Below, piece after piece: positions 54,679 through 63,662 of a DNA stretch of 64,000 nt. Location: assembly GCF_900168065.1 (NCBI RefSeq), contig NZ_FUZZ01000001.1, forward strand, positions 372,001 to 436,000, written 5' to 3'. The position numbers and the translations under genes are program-made. This DNA is from Chitinophaga ginsengisegetis (GTDB lineage: Bacteria; Bacteroidota; Bacteroidia; Chitinophagales; Chitinophagaceae). The notes beneath the pieces were generated by a model that ran no database searches, was not told where the DNA came from, and saw only the letters and a list, made by a program, of their open reading frames with translations. Every line of letters starts with the position of its first letter. Within the stretch, counting starts at the first letter, position 1.

Positions 54679-55800
54679 CTATTTCTTCTCCAACAACCCG
54701 GCAATCCTATTATACAACTCCACTCCCTTCAATCCCCGCGCAATCACTCTTCCCTGTTCATCAAGCAGGAAATTATCAGGGATGCCCTGTATACCAAAAA
54801 ACTGCGCTACCGGTTCGTCCCATTTTTTTAACCCGGAAACATGATGCCAGGGCATACCGTCCTTTATGATAGCGGCTTTCCAGCGATCAGCATTATCATC
54901 CAGTGATACGCTGATGATATCAAATCCTTTTTCATGAAACGCATTGAATGCCTTTACCACATTAGGGTTTTCCGCCCGGCAGGGCGCACACCAGCTGGCC
55001 CAGAAATCTACCAGCGTTACTTTGGCGTGTTGCACCACTTCTTTAAGATGTACTTCTTTACGCGCGGTATCCAGCGACGTAAAGGAAGGCATCACTACGC
55101 CGGTCAGCGTTTTCTTCGCTGTTTCAAGGCGACTGGCAAAATCTTTTCCCAATGGCGTTTGTTTTAAGGAAGGCGACAGCTTTTCAAAGAGCGGGGCGGT
55201 TTTCTGAAACTGCATGGTGTTACCGGCTATAACATTCAACGCCTCCAGCGACATAAACGAAGCAGGATGCGTTTTAATAAACCGGATACGTATTGCTTCC
55301 ATAGAATCCAGTCCGGTATAGTATTCCTTTTCCAGCGCAGCAAAAGCGGGCGTTTTGCGTTGTTCCGGGGTGCTCTTAACGGCTTCCATTTTAAGGGCCA
55401 ACAGCCGTTTGGAAGTAACAGCTATAGCCTTTTCCAGTTCCTGATAATCTGCATTTACTTTACCTGAAGTGATGATGCTGTGGCGAAGGGAATCCTTTGC
55501 GTGCAGCCGGATGTTACCTTCTTCGAGATAAAAGCGGTAGTTATCACGGATCTCCGTTGGCTTGATTGGTTTATGCAGGGCAATGTAGGATAACACCGGT
55601 TGACTGATACTTCCTTTGAACTCAAAGTGTCCGTCTGTGGCAACCGTGGAATCTGTTACCTGTTTGTTATCCCGCAGATAATAGATAAATACGGAGTCTT
55701 TTCCTCTCCATTCTTCCACTGTTCCTTTCAGGTGGAAGTTTTGTTGCTGGGCCATTGCAAAGCCCGGAAGTAATATAAAAATGCTGAGAATATTTTTCAT
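54679..55800 (-). CDS. TlpA-family thiol-disulfide reductase with N-terminal DUF4369
   Basis: A 373-aa secreted protein. The start at 55800 (MKNILSIFILLPGFAMAQQQ) gives a clean signal peptide; the longer frame to 55935 overlaps SusD and lacks one. Residues about 20-110 resemble DUF4369 (FHLKGTVEEWRGKDSVFIYY). About 240-373 is a thioredoxin fold with the redox motif WCAPC (VDFWASWCAPCRAENPNVVK) and the cis-Pro loop GIPDNFLLDE. It lies 19 bp after the SusD gene, a common position for TlpA-like proteins in SusCD loci. It may keep thiols of imported ligands or surface lipoproteins reduced. Confidence 0.93.
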   Translation of the reverse strand: MKNILSIFILLPGFAMAQQQNFHLKGTVEEWRGKDSVFIYYLRDNKQVTDSTVATDGHFEFKGSISQPVLSYIALHKPIKPTEIRDNYRFYLEEGNIRLHAKDSLRHSIITSGKVNADYQELEKAIAVTSKRLLALKMEAVKSTPEQRKTPAFAALEKEYYTGLDSMEAIRIRFIKTHPASFMSLEALNVIAGNTMQFQKTAPLFEKLSPSLKQTPLGKDFASRLETAKKTLTGVVMPSFTSLDTARKEVHLKEVVQHAKVTLVDFWASWCAPCRAENPNVVKAFNAFHEKGFDIISVSLDDNADRWKAAIIKDGMPWHHVSGLKKWDEPVAQFFGIQGIPDNFLLDEQGRVIARGLKGVELYNRIAGLLEKK

Positions 55801-55819
55801 GAGATGTTTTTTTAGTTGA

Positions 55820-57187
55820 TTACTCGTAACCTTCGTTCTGTGTAAGATTTGGATTCTTTTGCCTGTCGCCGAGAGGAATGGGCAACAGGATAGCTTCTTT
55901 ACGCCACCGTGTTTTACGGATGGAATACAATGCATCTGCCTGCCCGGTACGTTTCACATCAAACCAGCGATGTCCCTGCTCACCAAACAGCTCTGTCATC
56001 CTTTCCTTGTAAATCATTTGTAACAGCGCTTCTTTGGCGATACCTGGATTCACGTCCGCCAGCAAGGGAATGCCTGCGCGTTTACGTATCACATCAATAT
56101 CTGCAATCGCATCTGCCAGCTTATTTTGCTGCGCCCTGGCTTCTGCACGGATCAGGTACTGCTCTGCCAGGCGGAACATCACTACGGCTTCGTTGCTGCC
56201 ATTATTCAAGGCTTTGTATTTATAATACGCCGTATCTCCATTGGATGCTTTAAGCGTCCAGGCAGACAGCCGCAGATCCCCTGCTTCAAAGGATCCGGCC
56301 AGCCAGGTAGTGAAACGGAAAACGGGATTGGTAAGACTACCGGTCATCCGGCTTCCTTCCATCGTATAATTGTTGGTACCTGCGTTGGCAAACTGAAAGA
56401 TAGCTTCCTGTGATGTGAGCAGGAATACGTTCTTCAGGGAATCTATGGCATACGGACCGGCAGCTATCACTGCAGTGGCCTGCTTTTCGGCTTCCGCCCA
56501 ATTCTTACGGTACAACTGTACCCTGGCTAACAAAGCGGTGGCAGTCCATTTATTGGCGCGGATCCGCTTACCCGCCTCTGTAAATACGGTGCCTGCATTT
56601 TCCTGTGCATAGGCCAGGTCGTTAAGTATAAGGTCATACACTTTATCAACGGGCAGGCGTGCCAGCAGCGCGTTAGTCCGGTAGTCGGATGTAACCGGCA
56701 TGGGTACATCACCGAATGAATTCACTAAATAGAAATAGCAATATGCGCGGAGAAAATGTCCTTCTCCAAGCAACTGCCGTTTCACCGGCGCAGATACGCC
56801 GGGTGCTGCTGCTACATTTTCCAGCAGCACGTTTACCTGGTACAGCATATTATACAAACCCGCCCAGATGGTATTCACTCCGCTGGAGGAGGCGGTGAGA
56901 TTATTATCCACAAACGCCTGGTTGTCGTCGTTATAGGTAACGCATTTCAGTTCATCGGATGCAATCCCCAGGCAGGAAGAAAGCATACCGCTGAAAGGCC
57001 CGCTGCCCCACACATTCTGGGTACTGGCATAAACACCACGCATCGACGAATTGGCTTTTTCATCGTCAGCAAAAGCAGCGGCTGTACTAATCTGGCTGTT
57101 GGGAAGCGCTACGTCTACAAATTTATTGCAGGAAACTCCCAGCATCAGCGTTGCCAGTAAAAATTTATATCGGAAATTCATTGTCAT
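55820..57187 (-). CDS. RagB/SusD family nutrient-uptake lipoprotein, second locus
   Basis: A 455-aa SusD-like lipoprotein (LMLGVSCNKFVDVALPNSQI, Cys about residue 20). The SusD helical scaffold (EGHFLRAYCYFYLVNSFGDV) and the C-terminal TELFGEQGHRWFDVKRTGQA block are clear. An in-frame ATG 6 bp downstream is an alternative start. It follows SusC by 21 bp. Ligand cannot be inferred from the sequence; the absence of glycosidases near it and the TlpA-like neighbour argue against a classical polysaccharide locus. Confidence 0.94.
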   Translation of the reverse strand: MTMNFRYKFLLATLMLGVSCNKFVDVALPNSQISTAAAFADDEKANSSMRGVYASTQNVWGSGPFSGMLSSCLGIASDELKCVTYNDDNQAFVDNNLTASSSGVNTIWAGLYNMLYQVNVLLENVAAAPGVSAPVKRQLLGEGHFLRAYCYFYLVNSFGDVPMPVTSDYRTNALLARLPVDKVYDLILNDLAYAQENAGTVFTEAGKRIRANKWTATALLARVQLYRKNWAEAEKQATAVIAAGPYAIDSLKNVFLLTSQEAIFQFANAGTNNYTMEGSRMTGSLTNPVFRFTTWLAGSFEAGDLRLSAWTLKASNGDTAYYKYKALNNGSNEAVVMFRLAEQYLIRAEARAQQNKLADAIADIDVIRKRAGIPLLADVNPGIAKEALLQMIYKERMTELFGEQGHRWFDVKRTGQADALYSIRKTRWRKEAILLPIPLGDRQKNPNLTQNEGYE

Positions 57188-57208
57188 GTTATTCGCTGTT
57201 AAAATGAT

Positions 57209-60200
57209 TTAAAAACCAACCTGCAAACCTGCGGTGATAGTTCGTAATGGCGGCAGTCTGTTCAGCCACGCCGTTTCGGGATCCACTACTTTCATGGGCG
57301 TCCAGGTAAGCAGGTTCTGTGCAAGTCCGTATACCCTCAGATTGCTGATCCTGGCTTTCTTCAACCAGCCGGCAGGCAGCTCCCAGGAAAGCGAGATGTT
57401 TTTAAGACGCAGGAAAGACGCATCGCCATATCTGAGATCGGAATAGAAAGCTGCATTCCAGCCCGACAAAGAATTGGATGCGCCGCTGTTGGCGGTAATC
57501 AGTTTCTGATAGGCCGCATCATCCCCGGGATGTTTCCAGGTGTCCATCGCTTCATAAGGCAGATTTTGCATAGCGCCGGCAGGTAAATACGTAAAGCCGG
57601 AAGTCATATACGACATCCAGTTCACCCCTTTCTGTTTGGTAAACTGTAAAAGGAAATCGAGCGTTAACCGTTTAAAGCGGATGGTGTTGGTCATACCGCC
57701 ATAGTATTCCGGATCAGTATCAAACAACGGCTGCAGATCTCCGCCGGCGGTGTTTGCACTCACCTGGAAGGTGCCGTTCTTATTGAGGTCTTCAACAGTA
57801 TATAAACCTGTGTTGGGATCTATACCGGCATACCTGGCAATGTATACCAGATTCAGCGACCTTCCTATCTGGTAAGAAGAAGCATAGGAAGTCTGGTCCA
57901 GTCCATCAAAACGCAGCAGTTTATTATCAGGAAGAGTGAGATTAAAATGCGTCACCCATTCAAAATTCTTCTTCCGGATATTATTGCTGGTAAAGGTAAA
58001 TTCAAATCCCCTGTTCTGTACCAGTACTCCCGCGAGGTTGGCGGTGATAGTGCTAAAGCCGGTAATACCCGGCAACGGATATTGTACCAGCGGATCACTG
58101 GAGCGGTTACGGTACCAGGCCGCGGAAAACAGGATCCTGTCTTTCAGGAATCCCGTTTCCAGCGCGACTTCCAGCTTCAGGTTCTTTTCCCAATGCAGGT
58201 CTGGTTTAAACAGGGCGGAAGGAGTAAAAGCAGTCTGATTGCCATACGTGGGATAAAAGATATAAGAAGTATAGGCATCAAGATATTTATAATCACCTAT
58301 CTTATCGTTACCGGTAATGCCGTAGCTGGCGCGCAGCTTCGCAAAGCTGATCACGGGGATAGCCTGCATAAAAGGTTCGCCGGATAATAACCAGGCGCCC
58401 CCCACTGCCCCAAAGTTGGAAAAGCGGTAGTTAGGTCCGAAACGGCTGGAGCCATCTCTTCTACCGGAAAAGTTCAGGATATATTTATCGTCATAGTTAT
58501 AATTAACACGACCAAAAAATGCCTGGTATTTGTACTCGCTTGAAATGCTGGAAGGGCTTATAAAAGCATTGGCGGGAATGCCTGTCATTGATCCCAGGAA
58601 TTCATCACTGGTATATCCTTTTACGGTGAAGCTGTAGCCTTTGTTTTGCTGGCTCTGGTAAGTAGCGCCGGCAAGGATATCCAGTCTGCTTTTACCAAAT
58701 GAGGTGGCATATTCCGCCTGTGGCTCCACGATCCAGCTTTTGAAATTATTATTTCCAAAAGCAGCTCTGCCCGTGAGGTCTGGTGTTTGCGGATTCTGCG
58801 CGGTTTTAGGTACGAGGCTCAGTTCATTTACCGTCATGGTGTTATAGCCAATACTGCTGCGGATAGTAAGGCCCGGCAGTATCATATACGAAAGCAGCGC
58901 ATCAGCCATGAGGCTTTCAGTGGTAGCGGAATATTTCTGAAGCATATAGGCCAGGGGGTTATCCATCGTGATGCCTTTTTCATTCCACATTAGTCCACCG
59001 GCAGAATCATAGAGTGCGTAATTAGGCGGCATGGTAATAGAGCCTGCGAGATCCCGGCTGCTGGTAGTATTTTTACTGGAAGAATAATTTGCGCGGAAAG
59101 CGCCGTTGAACTTACGGTCGTTGGAACGGGTGTTCAGATTCAACTGGCCGGAAGCCCGGGTGTTGGGAAATTTACCGGGATACACATCTGTTTCACGGTA
59201 GTAGCCACCGCCTGCGAGGTATTGTACCAGCTCCGATCCACCGGAGATAGACGCCTGCGCATTGGTAGTAGTGGCGGTACCGCCTATCAGTTGTTTGGCA
59301 AGATTATTATCGCGCGTGGTATCCCATACCAGCAGGTCGTATGCGTTGGCGATGGTTTTTACTTTATTATCATTGGCAAAGGCTTCATTACGCATGGCCA
59401 CGTAATCTTTTGTACTCAGCAAATCCGGGATTTTAGCACGGCTCCCGCCGGAAGTAATATTAAGATTAAAGCGGGTGGCGCCGGCCTTGCCACGGCGCGT
59501 GGTGATGAGCACCACGCCATTGGCGCCGCGGCTGCCGTAAATAGCCGTGGCGTCTGCATCTTTCAGAATTTCTATGCTTTCTATATCCGCCATGTTGATG
59601 CTGTTAATCGGACTAAGACCGGTAGATGAATAGGCAGAGATAGCAGATTGCAGCAGGTTGATGTTCGCATTGTTGGCGGCCAGCGGAATACCATCCAATA
59701 TAAAAAGCGGTTCATTGCTGGCACTGTTGTATTTGTCGACCTGTGTACGGCCGCGGATCTCCACTTTAAATCCTGCGCCGGCCACACCGGTAGTTTGTGT
59801 AATGATTACACCGGGCGTTCGGCCCTGTAAAGCAGCGAGCACATTGGATACCGGCGCCTGGTTTAATTCTTTCCCGCCTACTTTATCAATATTACCTGTG
59901 GCCATACGCTTTGAAGTGAAGCCGTACGCCTGTACTATTTTTTCATCCAGTGCGCTCACGGATGCTTCCATCACCACGCGCATCGGCGTACCGGCAGGCG
60001 GCACTATTACTTCTCTTGTTTGAAAACCGATAAAAGTGATCTGCAACGTTTCGCCTGGTTTGGCTTTAATGGAGAACTTACCGGAAGCGTCGGTACTCAC
60101 ATAATCAGCCGTTCCTTTTACGCGGATGTTGGCGCCGGGCAAGGGAGAGCCATCCACAGCGATGATGATCCCTGTTGCTGTACCCTGGTCAATAACAGCT

Positions 60201-60616
60201 TCCGGCACAATTTCCTTCTCCCGGATAATAATATTTTTATCACGGATACTGTATACCAGGGAGCGGTCTTTTAATATCCCTGTCAGAAAGGCTTCCAGGG
60301 GAATATCTTTTACCGCCACCGAAACCGGCGTCGTGGCTTTAATTAATTCCAGGTCGTAAAATACGAGGTAGCCGGTTTGCTTCCGGATCTCTGAAAAAAC
60401 CTGGTTCAATGGAATGTTATTAGCATTCAGTGTCATTGTTTGTGATACCACTTTGGCGGATACATGTAAACAACAAACTAACAGGAGATAAGCGGTGAAT
60501 CGCATAACCCGGATGATTTTAGCCAGGAAACTGCTCTTGGTTCCACTGGTTGATTTTTTGGAACGTCCCAAAGGGCCAGACATGGGATGGCCCTTACAAA
60601 GCGCATAAATTTGCAT
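57209..60616 (-). CDS. SusC/RagA TonB-dependent transporter with STN domain, second locus
   Basis: A 1135-aa transporter. An N-terminal hydrophilic extension of about 35 residues precedes the hydrophobic signal segment (RVMRFTAYLLLVCCLHVSA). STN covers about 60-130 (MTLNANNIPLNQVFSEIRKQ), a CarboxypepD_reg-like domain about 150-215 (GIIIAVDGSPLPGANIRVKG), the plug about 235-360 (VEIRGRTQVDKYNSASNEPL, then ANGVVLITTRRG), and the barrel ends RTITAGLQVGF. The start may be the Met at residue 12 (60583). The STN domain pairs with the FecR and sigma genes upstream, as in the other locus. Confidence 0.95.
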   Translation of the reverse strand: MQIYALCKGHPMSGPLGRSKKSTSGTKSSFLAKIIRVMRFTAYLLLVCCLHVSAKVVSQTMTLNANNIPLNQVFSEIRKQTGYLVFYDLELIKATTPVSVAVKDIPLEAFLTGILKDRSLVYSIRDKNIIIREKEIVPEAVIDQGTATGIIIAVDGSPLPGANIRVKGTADYVSTDASGKFSIKAKPGETLQITFIGFQTREVIVPPAGTPMRVVMEASVSALDEKIVQAYGFTSKRMATGNIDKVGGKELNQAPVSNVLAALQGRTPGVIITQTTGVAGAGFKVEIRGRTQVDKYNSASNEPLFILDGIPLAANNANINLLQSAISAYSSTGLSPINSINMADIESIEILKDADATAIYGSRGANGVVLITTRRGKAGATRFNLNITSGGSRAKIPDLLSTKDYVAMRNEAFANDNKVKTIANAYDLLVWDTTRDNNLAKQLIGGTATTTNAQASISGGSELVQYLAGGGYYRETDVYPGKFPNTRASGQLNLNTRSNDRKFNGAFRANYSSSKNTTSSRDLAGSITMPPNYALYDSAGGLMWNEKGITMDNPLAYMLQKYSATTESLMADALLSYMILPGLTIRSSIGYNTMTVNELSLVPKTAQNPQTPDLTGRAAFGNNNFKSWIVEPQAEYATSFGKSRLDILAGATYQSQQNKGYSFTVKGYTSDEFLGSMTGIPANAFISPSSISSEYKYQAFFGRVNYNYDDKYILNFSGRRDGSSRFGPNYRFSNFGAVGGAWLLSGEPFMQAIPVISFAKLRASYGITGNDKIGDYKYLDAYTSYIFYPTYGNQTAFTPSALFKPDLHWEKNLKLEVALETGFLKDRILFSAAWYRNRSSDPLVQYPLPGITGFSTITANLAGVLVQNRGFEFTFTSNNIRKKNFEWVTHFNLTLPDNKLLRFDGLDQTSYASSYQIGRSLNLVYIARYAGIDPNTGLYTVEDLNKNGTFQVSANTAGGDLQPLFDTDPEYYGGMTNTIRFKRLTLDFLLQFTKQKGVNWMSYMTSGFTYLPAGAMQNLPYEAMDTWKHPGDDAAYQKLITANSGASNSLSGWNAAFYSDLRYGDASFLRLKNISLSWELPAGWLKKARISNLRVYGLAQNLLTWTPMKVVDPETAWLNRLPPLRTITAGLQVGF

Positions 60617-60671
60617 ACTTTTGCAATAGTTAATGGTTGATTAATAATGAGTCTACCCAGACTTTTCTATT

Positions 60672-60715
60672 TAAGTAACCAGGCTACTTACCGCTCCGGT
60701 TGCCCCCGGGGCGGT
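60672..60715 (-). promoter_or_regulatory. Two stacked hairpins between FecR and SusC, possible attenuator
   Basis: TAAGTA (60672-60677) pairs with TACTTA (60685-60690). ACCGCTCCGG (60690-60699) pairs with CCGGGGCGGT (60706-60715) at 9 of 10 positions around a 6-nt loop. They lie in the 110-bp gap between the FecR stop and the SusC start, on the minus strand. They may separate sigma/FecR expression from SusC. A T-run on the plus-strand side is noted; on the minus strand it is an A-run before the stem. Confidence 0.4.
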
Positions 60716-60726
60716 TTTCGTTTGTA

Positions 60727-61890
60727 TTACTGCGACTGTACTACCAGCCGCTTTCCTTCTTCTATATGTACATTTACTTTCATCATGCGCATCACCTCTA
60801 CGATATCGGAGAGGTGGAGATTTCTTGATAACTGGCCGCCAAAGATGCGGTGCGGTACCGGTCCTTTGTAAATCACTTCCACATCGTACCAGCGCGATAC
60901 CTGTCGTAATACTTCTTCCAGGTCCATCTTTTCAAAATCAAAAATGCCGTTCTTCCAGGCTATCACCTGTGACAGCGCTGCGGGTGTGAGCGATTTGATT
61001 ACTACGCCGGCAGCACGGGGATTCGCCTGCACCTGTTGCCCCGGCTGCAGCAATATTTTATCACTGCCTTTCACTACCTGTACGCGCCCATCGGTCAGGG
61101 TGGTCTGGATACTGCTTTCCTCCGTATACGCGTTCACGTTAAAGTGTGTTCCCAGTACTTCCACGGAAACGCCTGCCGGAAGGCTCACCCGGAATGGTTG
61201 TCCGGGCATTGGCGCCACTTCAAAGTAAGCTTCTCCCGTAACTGTTACCAATCGCTCTTTACCGGTAAATGCAGTAGGATAACGGATAGAGGAAGCCGCA
61301 TTAAGCCATACCGCTGAATTATCCGGCAGTACTAACCTGAACTGTCCTCCCCGTGGTGTGGTGAGTACGTTGTAGCTCACTTCACTGCCGGCGGCTTTCA
61401 CGTCATACTTCAGCTCCCCGGCATTTTGACTGATAGCGGTATTCCCCTGCTGAATCAGCTGTTTGCCGCTGCTGTCCAGCACTACCTGTGTACCATCTGC
61501 CAGTGTAAGCACGGCTTTATTTGTACCTGGCGGCACGTCTGTCTTTTTTGCAAACTGCGGCGCCGGCGGGCGGCTATGGTCACGAAGAAAATAAGCCGTA
61601 CTTCCCAGCAGGAACAGCCCTGCAGCTGCCGCCCACCACCACTTCCGGGCAAACATTTGTTTTACGGGTGGTGTTGCTGCCGGCAGCTGCGCCAGGATTT
61701 GTTGATACAATTCATCAGCCGCAGCGGCGGGCAAAGTGATGTCTGTTGTGTGCCTGGCCATTAATTCATCCAGTATTGCTTCATCGGGCTCGCCTTCCCG
61801 CAACGCCGCCATTAATTCAGCTTTCTCTTCAGGCGGGGCAGTCTGGTTATAAAACCGGTTAAGCAAATATTCCCATCTTGCTCTTTGCAT
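60727..61890 (-). CDS. FecR-family anti-sigma factor, second locus
   Basis: A 387-aa protein. The start at 61890 (MQRARWEYLLNRFYNQTAPP) was chosen; an ORF to 62001 adds 37 residues that overlap the sigma gene's 3' end and do not fit the family. One transmembrane segment (WWWAAAAGLFLLGSTAYFL, about residues 85-105) divides a short cytoplasmic anti-sigma part from the periplasmic FecR domain (LTLADGTQVVLDSSGKQLIQ, PDNSAVWLNAASSIRYPTAF, GEAYFEV). The C-terminal part (FDFEKMDLEEVLRQVSRWYD) is the DUF4974-like end. It senses the SusC STN state. Confidence 0.94.
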   Translation of the reverse strand: MQRARWEYLLNRFYNQTAPPEEKAELMAALREGEPDEAILDELMARHTTDITLPAAAADELYQQILAQLPAATPPVKQMFARKWWWAAAAGLFLLGSTAYFLRDHSRPPAPQFAKKTDVPPGTNKAVLTLADGTQVVLDSSGKQLIQQGNTAISQNAGELKYDVKAAGSEVSYNVLTTPRGGQFRLVLPDNSAVWLNAASSIRYPTAFTGKERLVTVTGEAYFEVAPMPGQPFRVSLPAGVSVEVLGTHFNVNAYTEESSIQTTLTDGRVQVVKGSDKILLQPGQQVQANPRAAGVVIKSLTPAALSQVIAWKNGIFDFEKMDLEEVLRQVSRWYDVEVIYKGPVPHRIFGGQLSRNLHLSDIVEVMRMMKVNVHIEEGKRLVVQSQ

Positions 61891-61976
61891 ATTGGTGGTT
61901 TGATAAGATAAAGTGGTCCTATTTACATTACTGACAACCGGGAGGGAAAGAAGGGGTAGTGGAGGAAAAAAAATTC

Positions 61977-62570
61977 TCAGCGGCGTACTTCCAGCAAACA
62001 AATAGCCAGCAGGCCGATGGTGTTGCCGTTATCTTCCAGGTATTGTTTTACTGACCGGAGTGCAGCCATCATATGTTTTTTAACAGTTTCCCGGGAGATA
62101 TTTAACTGGTAGGCGATATCGTCATGCTTAAGCCCTTCCAGGCGGCTCATGCGGTATACCCGCTGCTGTTGTGCCGGCAATTGGCCGATAGCCTTATGCA
62201 GTAATTGTTCCAGCTCTTTTCCCAGCGCAGCTTCTTCGGTATGGTTATGATCTTCCCGGAAAGGATACAGCTCCCTGATAATGCTTTCTTCATGCGCCCG
62301 GCGTTTCATCCCGTTCAACACCTGGTTGCGGGTCATCCTGTTAATATATGCGGGCAGGTTATCAATGGTGTGCAGCGATTGCCGGTTTATCCAGATCTTT
62401 ATCAGTACGTCCTGCACCACATCTTTGGCAATAGTGTCGGATGCCGTCATCCTCAGTGCGAAAGAATAAATAAAGGGATGATAGCGGTCGAACAACTGCC
62501 TGAACGCCGACTCCTCTCCCACGGCCAACTGCTCCAGCCATTGCCGCTCCAAATTCATATTTTCTTGCAT
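61977..62570 (-). CDS. ECF RNA polymerase sigma-70 factor, second locus
   Basis: A 197-aa ECF sigma starting at MQENMNLERQWLEQLAVGEE; a second ATG 12 bp downstream is possible. The longer frame to 62720 adds 50 residues with no family similarity. Region 2 (YSFALRMTASDTIAKDVVQD, then VLIKIWINRQ) and region 4 (QQQRVYRMSRLEGLKHDDIA, then YQLNISRETVKKHMM) are visible. It heads the locus and probably activates SusC/SusD/TlpA under FecR control. Confidence 0.94.
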   Translation of the reverse strand: MQENMNLERQWLEQLAVGEESAFRQLFDRYHPFIYSFALRMTASDTIAKDVVQDVLIKIWINRQSLHTIDNLPAYINRMTRNQVLNGMKRRAHEESIIRELYPFREDHNHTEEAALGKELEQLLHKAIGQLPAQQQRVYRMSRLEGLKHDDIAYQLNISRETVKKHMMAALRSVKQYLEDNGNTIGLLAICLLEVRR

Positions 62571-62735
62571 GTTCCGAAACCTGCCTCCCCCGGCAGTAAT
62601 TGGTTGATTTGCGGTTAAAAGTAGTAAAAAACTGATAGTTCCGGTAATATGTATCCCGGCAGCAATGATGCATCTCTTTCTGAATAATAAATGAGCAGAA
62701 CTTCCTAACTTCCCACACAACTTTGCATATCAGTT

Positions 62736-63578
62736 ATGAGATGGATCACCCGGGAACGCCCTAAAATAGACAGGCTCGCCTGCCCCTGGCTTATCAAAAG
62801 ATTTGTAGACGCCGGCGCGGAATTTATTTACGTGCCGTTCAATGATGTACTGCCAATGGCCGCCCAACTGAACGCAATCCCCTTTGATATTGCCGGCGTG
62901 GAATACACGCACTACGACGATCTCTGCACCTTCGACTATATCATCAAAAAACACCACATTGAAGACAGCGCCGTTCTTGCCTTAGCTCCCATCGTTCGCG
63001 GAGCGGATACCGACCGGCACGACCTCGCCCCGCAGGCATCGGGCCTCTGGGCCATCTCCGCAGGCATGGCCTATGATGAACCGGATGATCATAAGCTGCT
63101 GGAAAAAGGAATGCTGCTGTACGATTCCCTGTACAGCTGGGCCAAATACTTACAACATGTTAAACATACCCAGCAACCTTTTGAAAACCAGCTGCTGGAC
63201 ATCTTTAATAAATTTCTCCAACGCGAAAAAGACACTAAAAAAATACCCGCCTGGGCAAAAGAACTCAAAGAAATTATACAGGACCAGATCGATACCAACC
63301 TCAATCTCAGCCTGAAAGGACTCTCCGAAACACTGCAGGTGCATCCCGCCTATTTATCACGCGAGTTCTCCAAATATTTTGATAACCTTTCCTTCGGGGA
63401 TTATATCCGCAAATTACGGATCGATAAAGCCATTCAGCTCCTCTCCTCCACCAATCATTCGCTCACGGAAATAGCCTATCTCACCGGCTTTTCAGACCAG
63501 AGCCATTTTACCCGGATCTTCAGGGTACATACCGGTAAAAGCCCATCTGCCTATAAAAAAAGTTTGGGGAAAAAGTAA
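62736..63578 (+). CDS. chrB: ChrB-like chromate sensor domain fused to an AraC-type DNA-binding domain
   Basis: A 280-aa fusion. Residues 1 to about 140 match the ChrB C-terminal domain: WITRERPKIDRLACPWLIKR at the start, FDIAGVEYTHYDDLCTFDYI, and IVRGADTDRHDLAPQASGLW, then AISAGM with conserved His, Cys and Asp residues. Residues about 185-280 form an AraC-type HTH pair (LSLKGLSETLQVHPAYLSRE, then LTEIAYLTGFSDQSHFTRIF). ChrB is normally a separate chromate-responsive regulator or exported protein, so this is a one-component form. It precedes the chrA gene by 84 bp and may control it. It is divergent from the second sigma locus. Confidence 0.85.
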   Translation: MRWITRERPKIDRLACPWLIKRFVDAGAEFIYVPFNDVLPMAAQLNAIPFDIAGVEYTHYDDLCTFDYIIKKHHIEDSAVLALAPIVRGADTDRHDLAPQASGLWAISAGMAYDEPDDHKLLEKGMLLYDSLYSWAKYLQHVKHTQQPFENQLLDIFNKFLQREKDTKKIPAWAKELKEIIQDQIDTNLNLSLKGLSETLQVHPAYLSREFSKYFDNLSFGDYIRKLRIDKAIQLLSSTNHSLTEIAYLTGFSDQSHFTRIFRVHTGKSPSAYKKSLGKK

Positions 63579-63662
63579 AAACTATCCTAAACCTTCGTTT
63601 TCGTGCTATTTTTTTGTGACGGGTTGTCGGACTTTACAGCCAAATTGAGCTGCTGAAGAATA

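Noticed and set aside
55801..55935. Long N terminus for the TlpA-like protein
   Set aside because: It overlaps the SusD coding region and hides the signal peptide that begins at 55800.
61891..62001. Long N terminus of the second FecR protein
   Set aside because: The first 37 residues overlap the sigma gene's end and include a proline-rich stretch with no FecR similarity.
62571..62720. 50-residue extension of the second ECF sigma factor
   Set aside because: It has no family similarity and would overlap the probable chrB promoter; the ATG at 62570 starts a normal ECF sigma.
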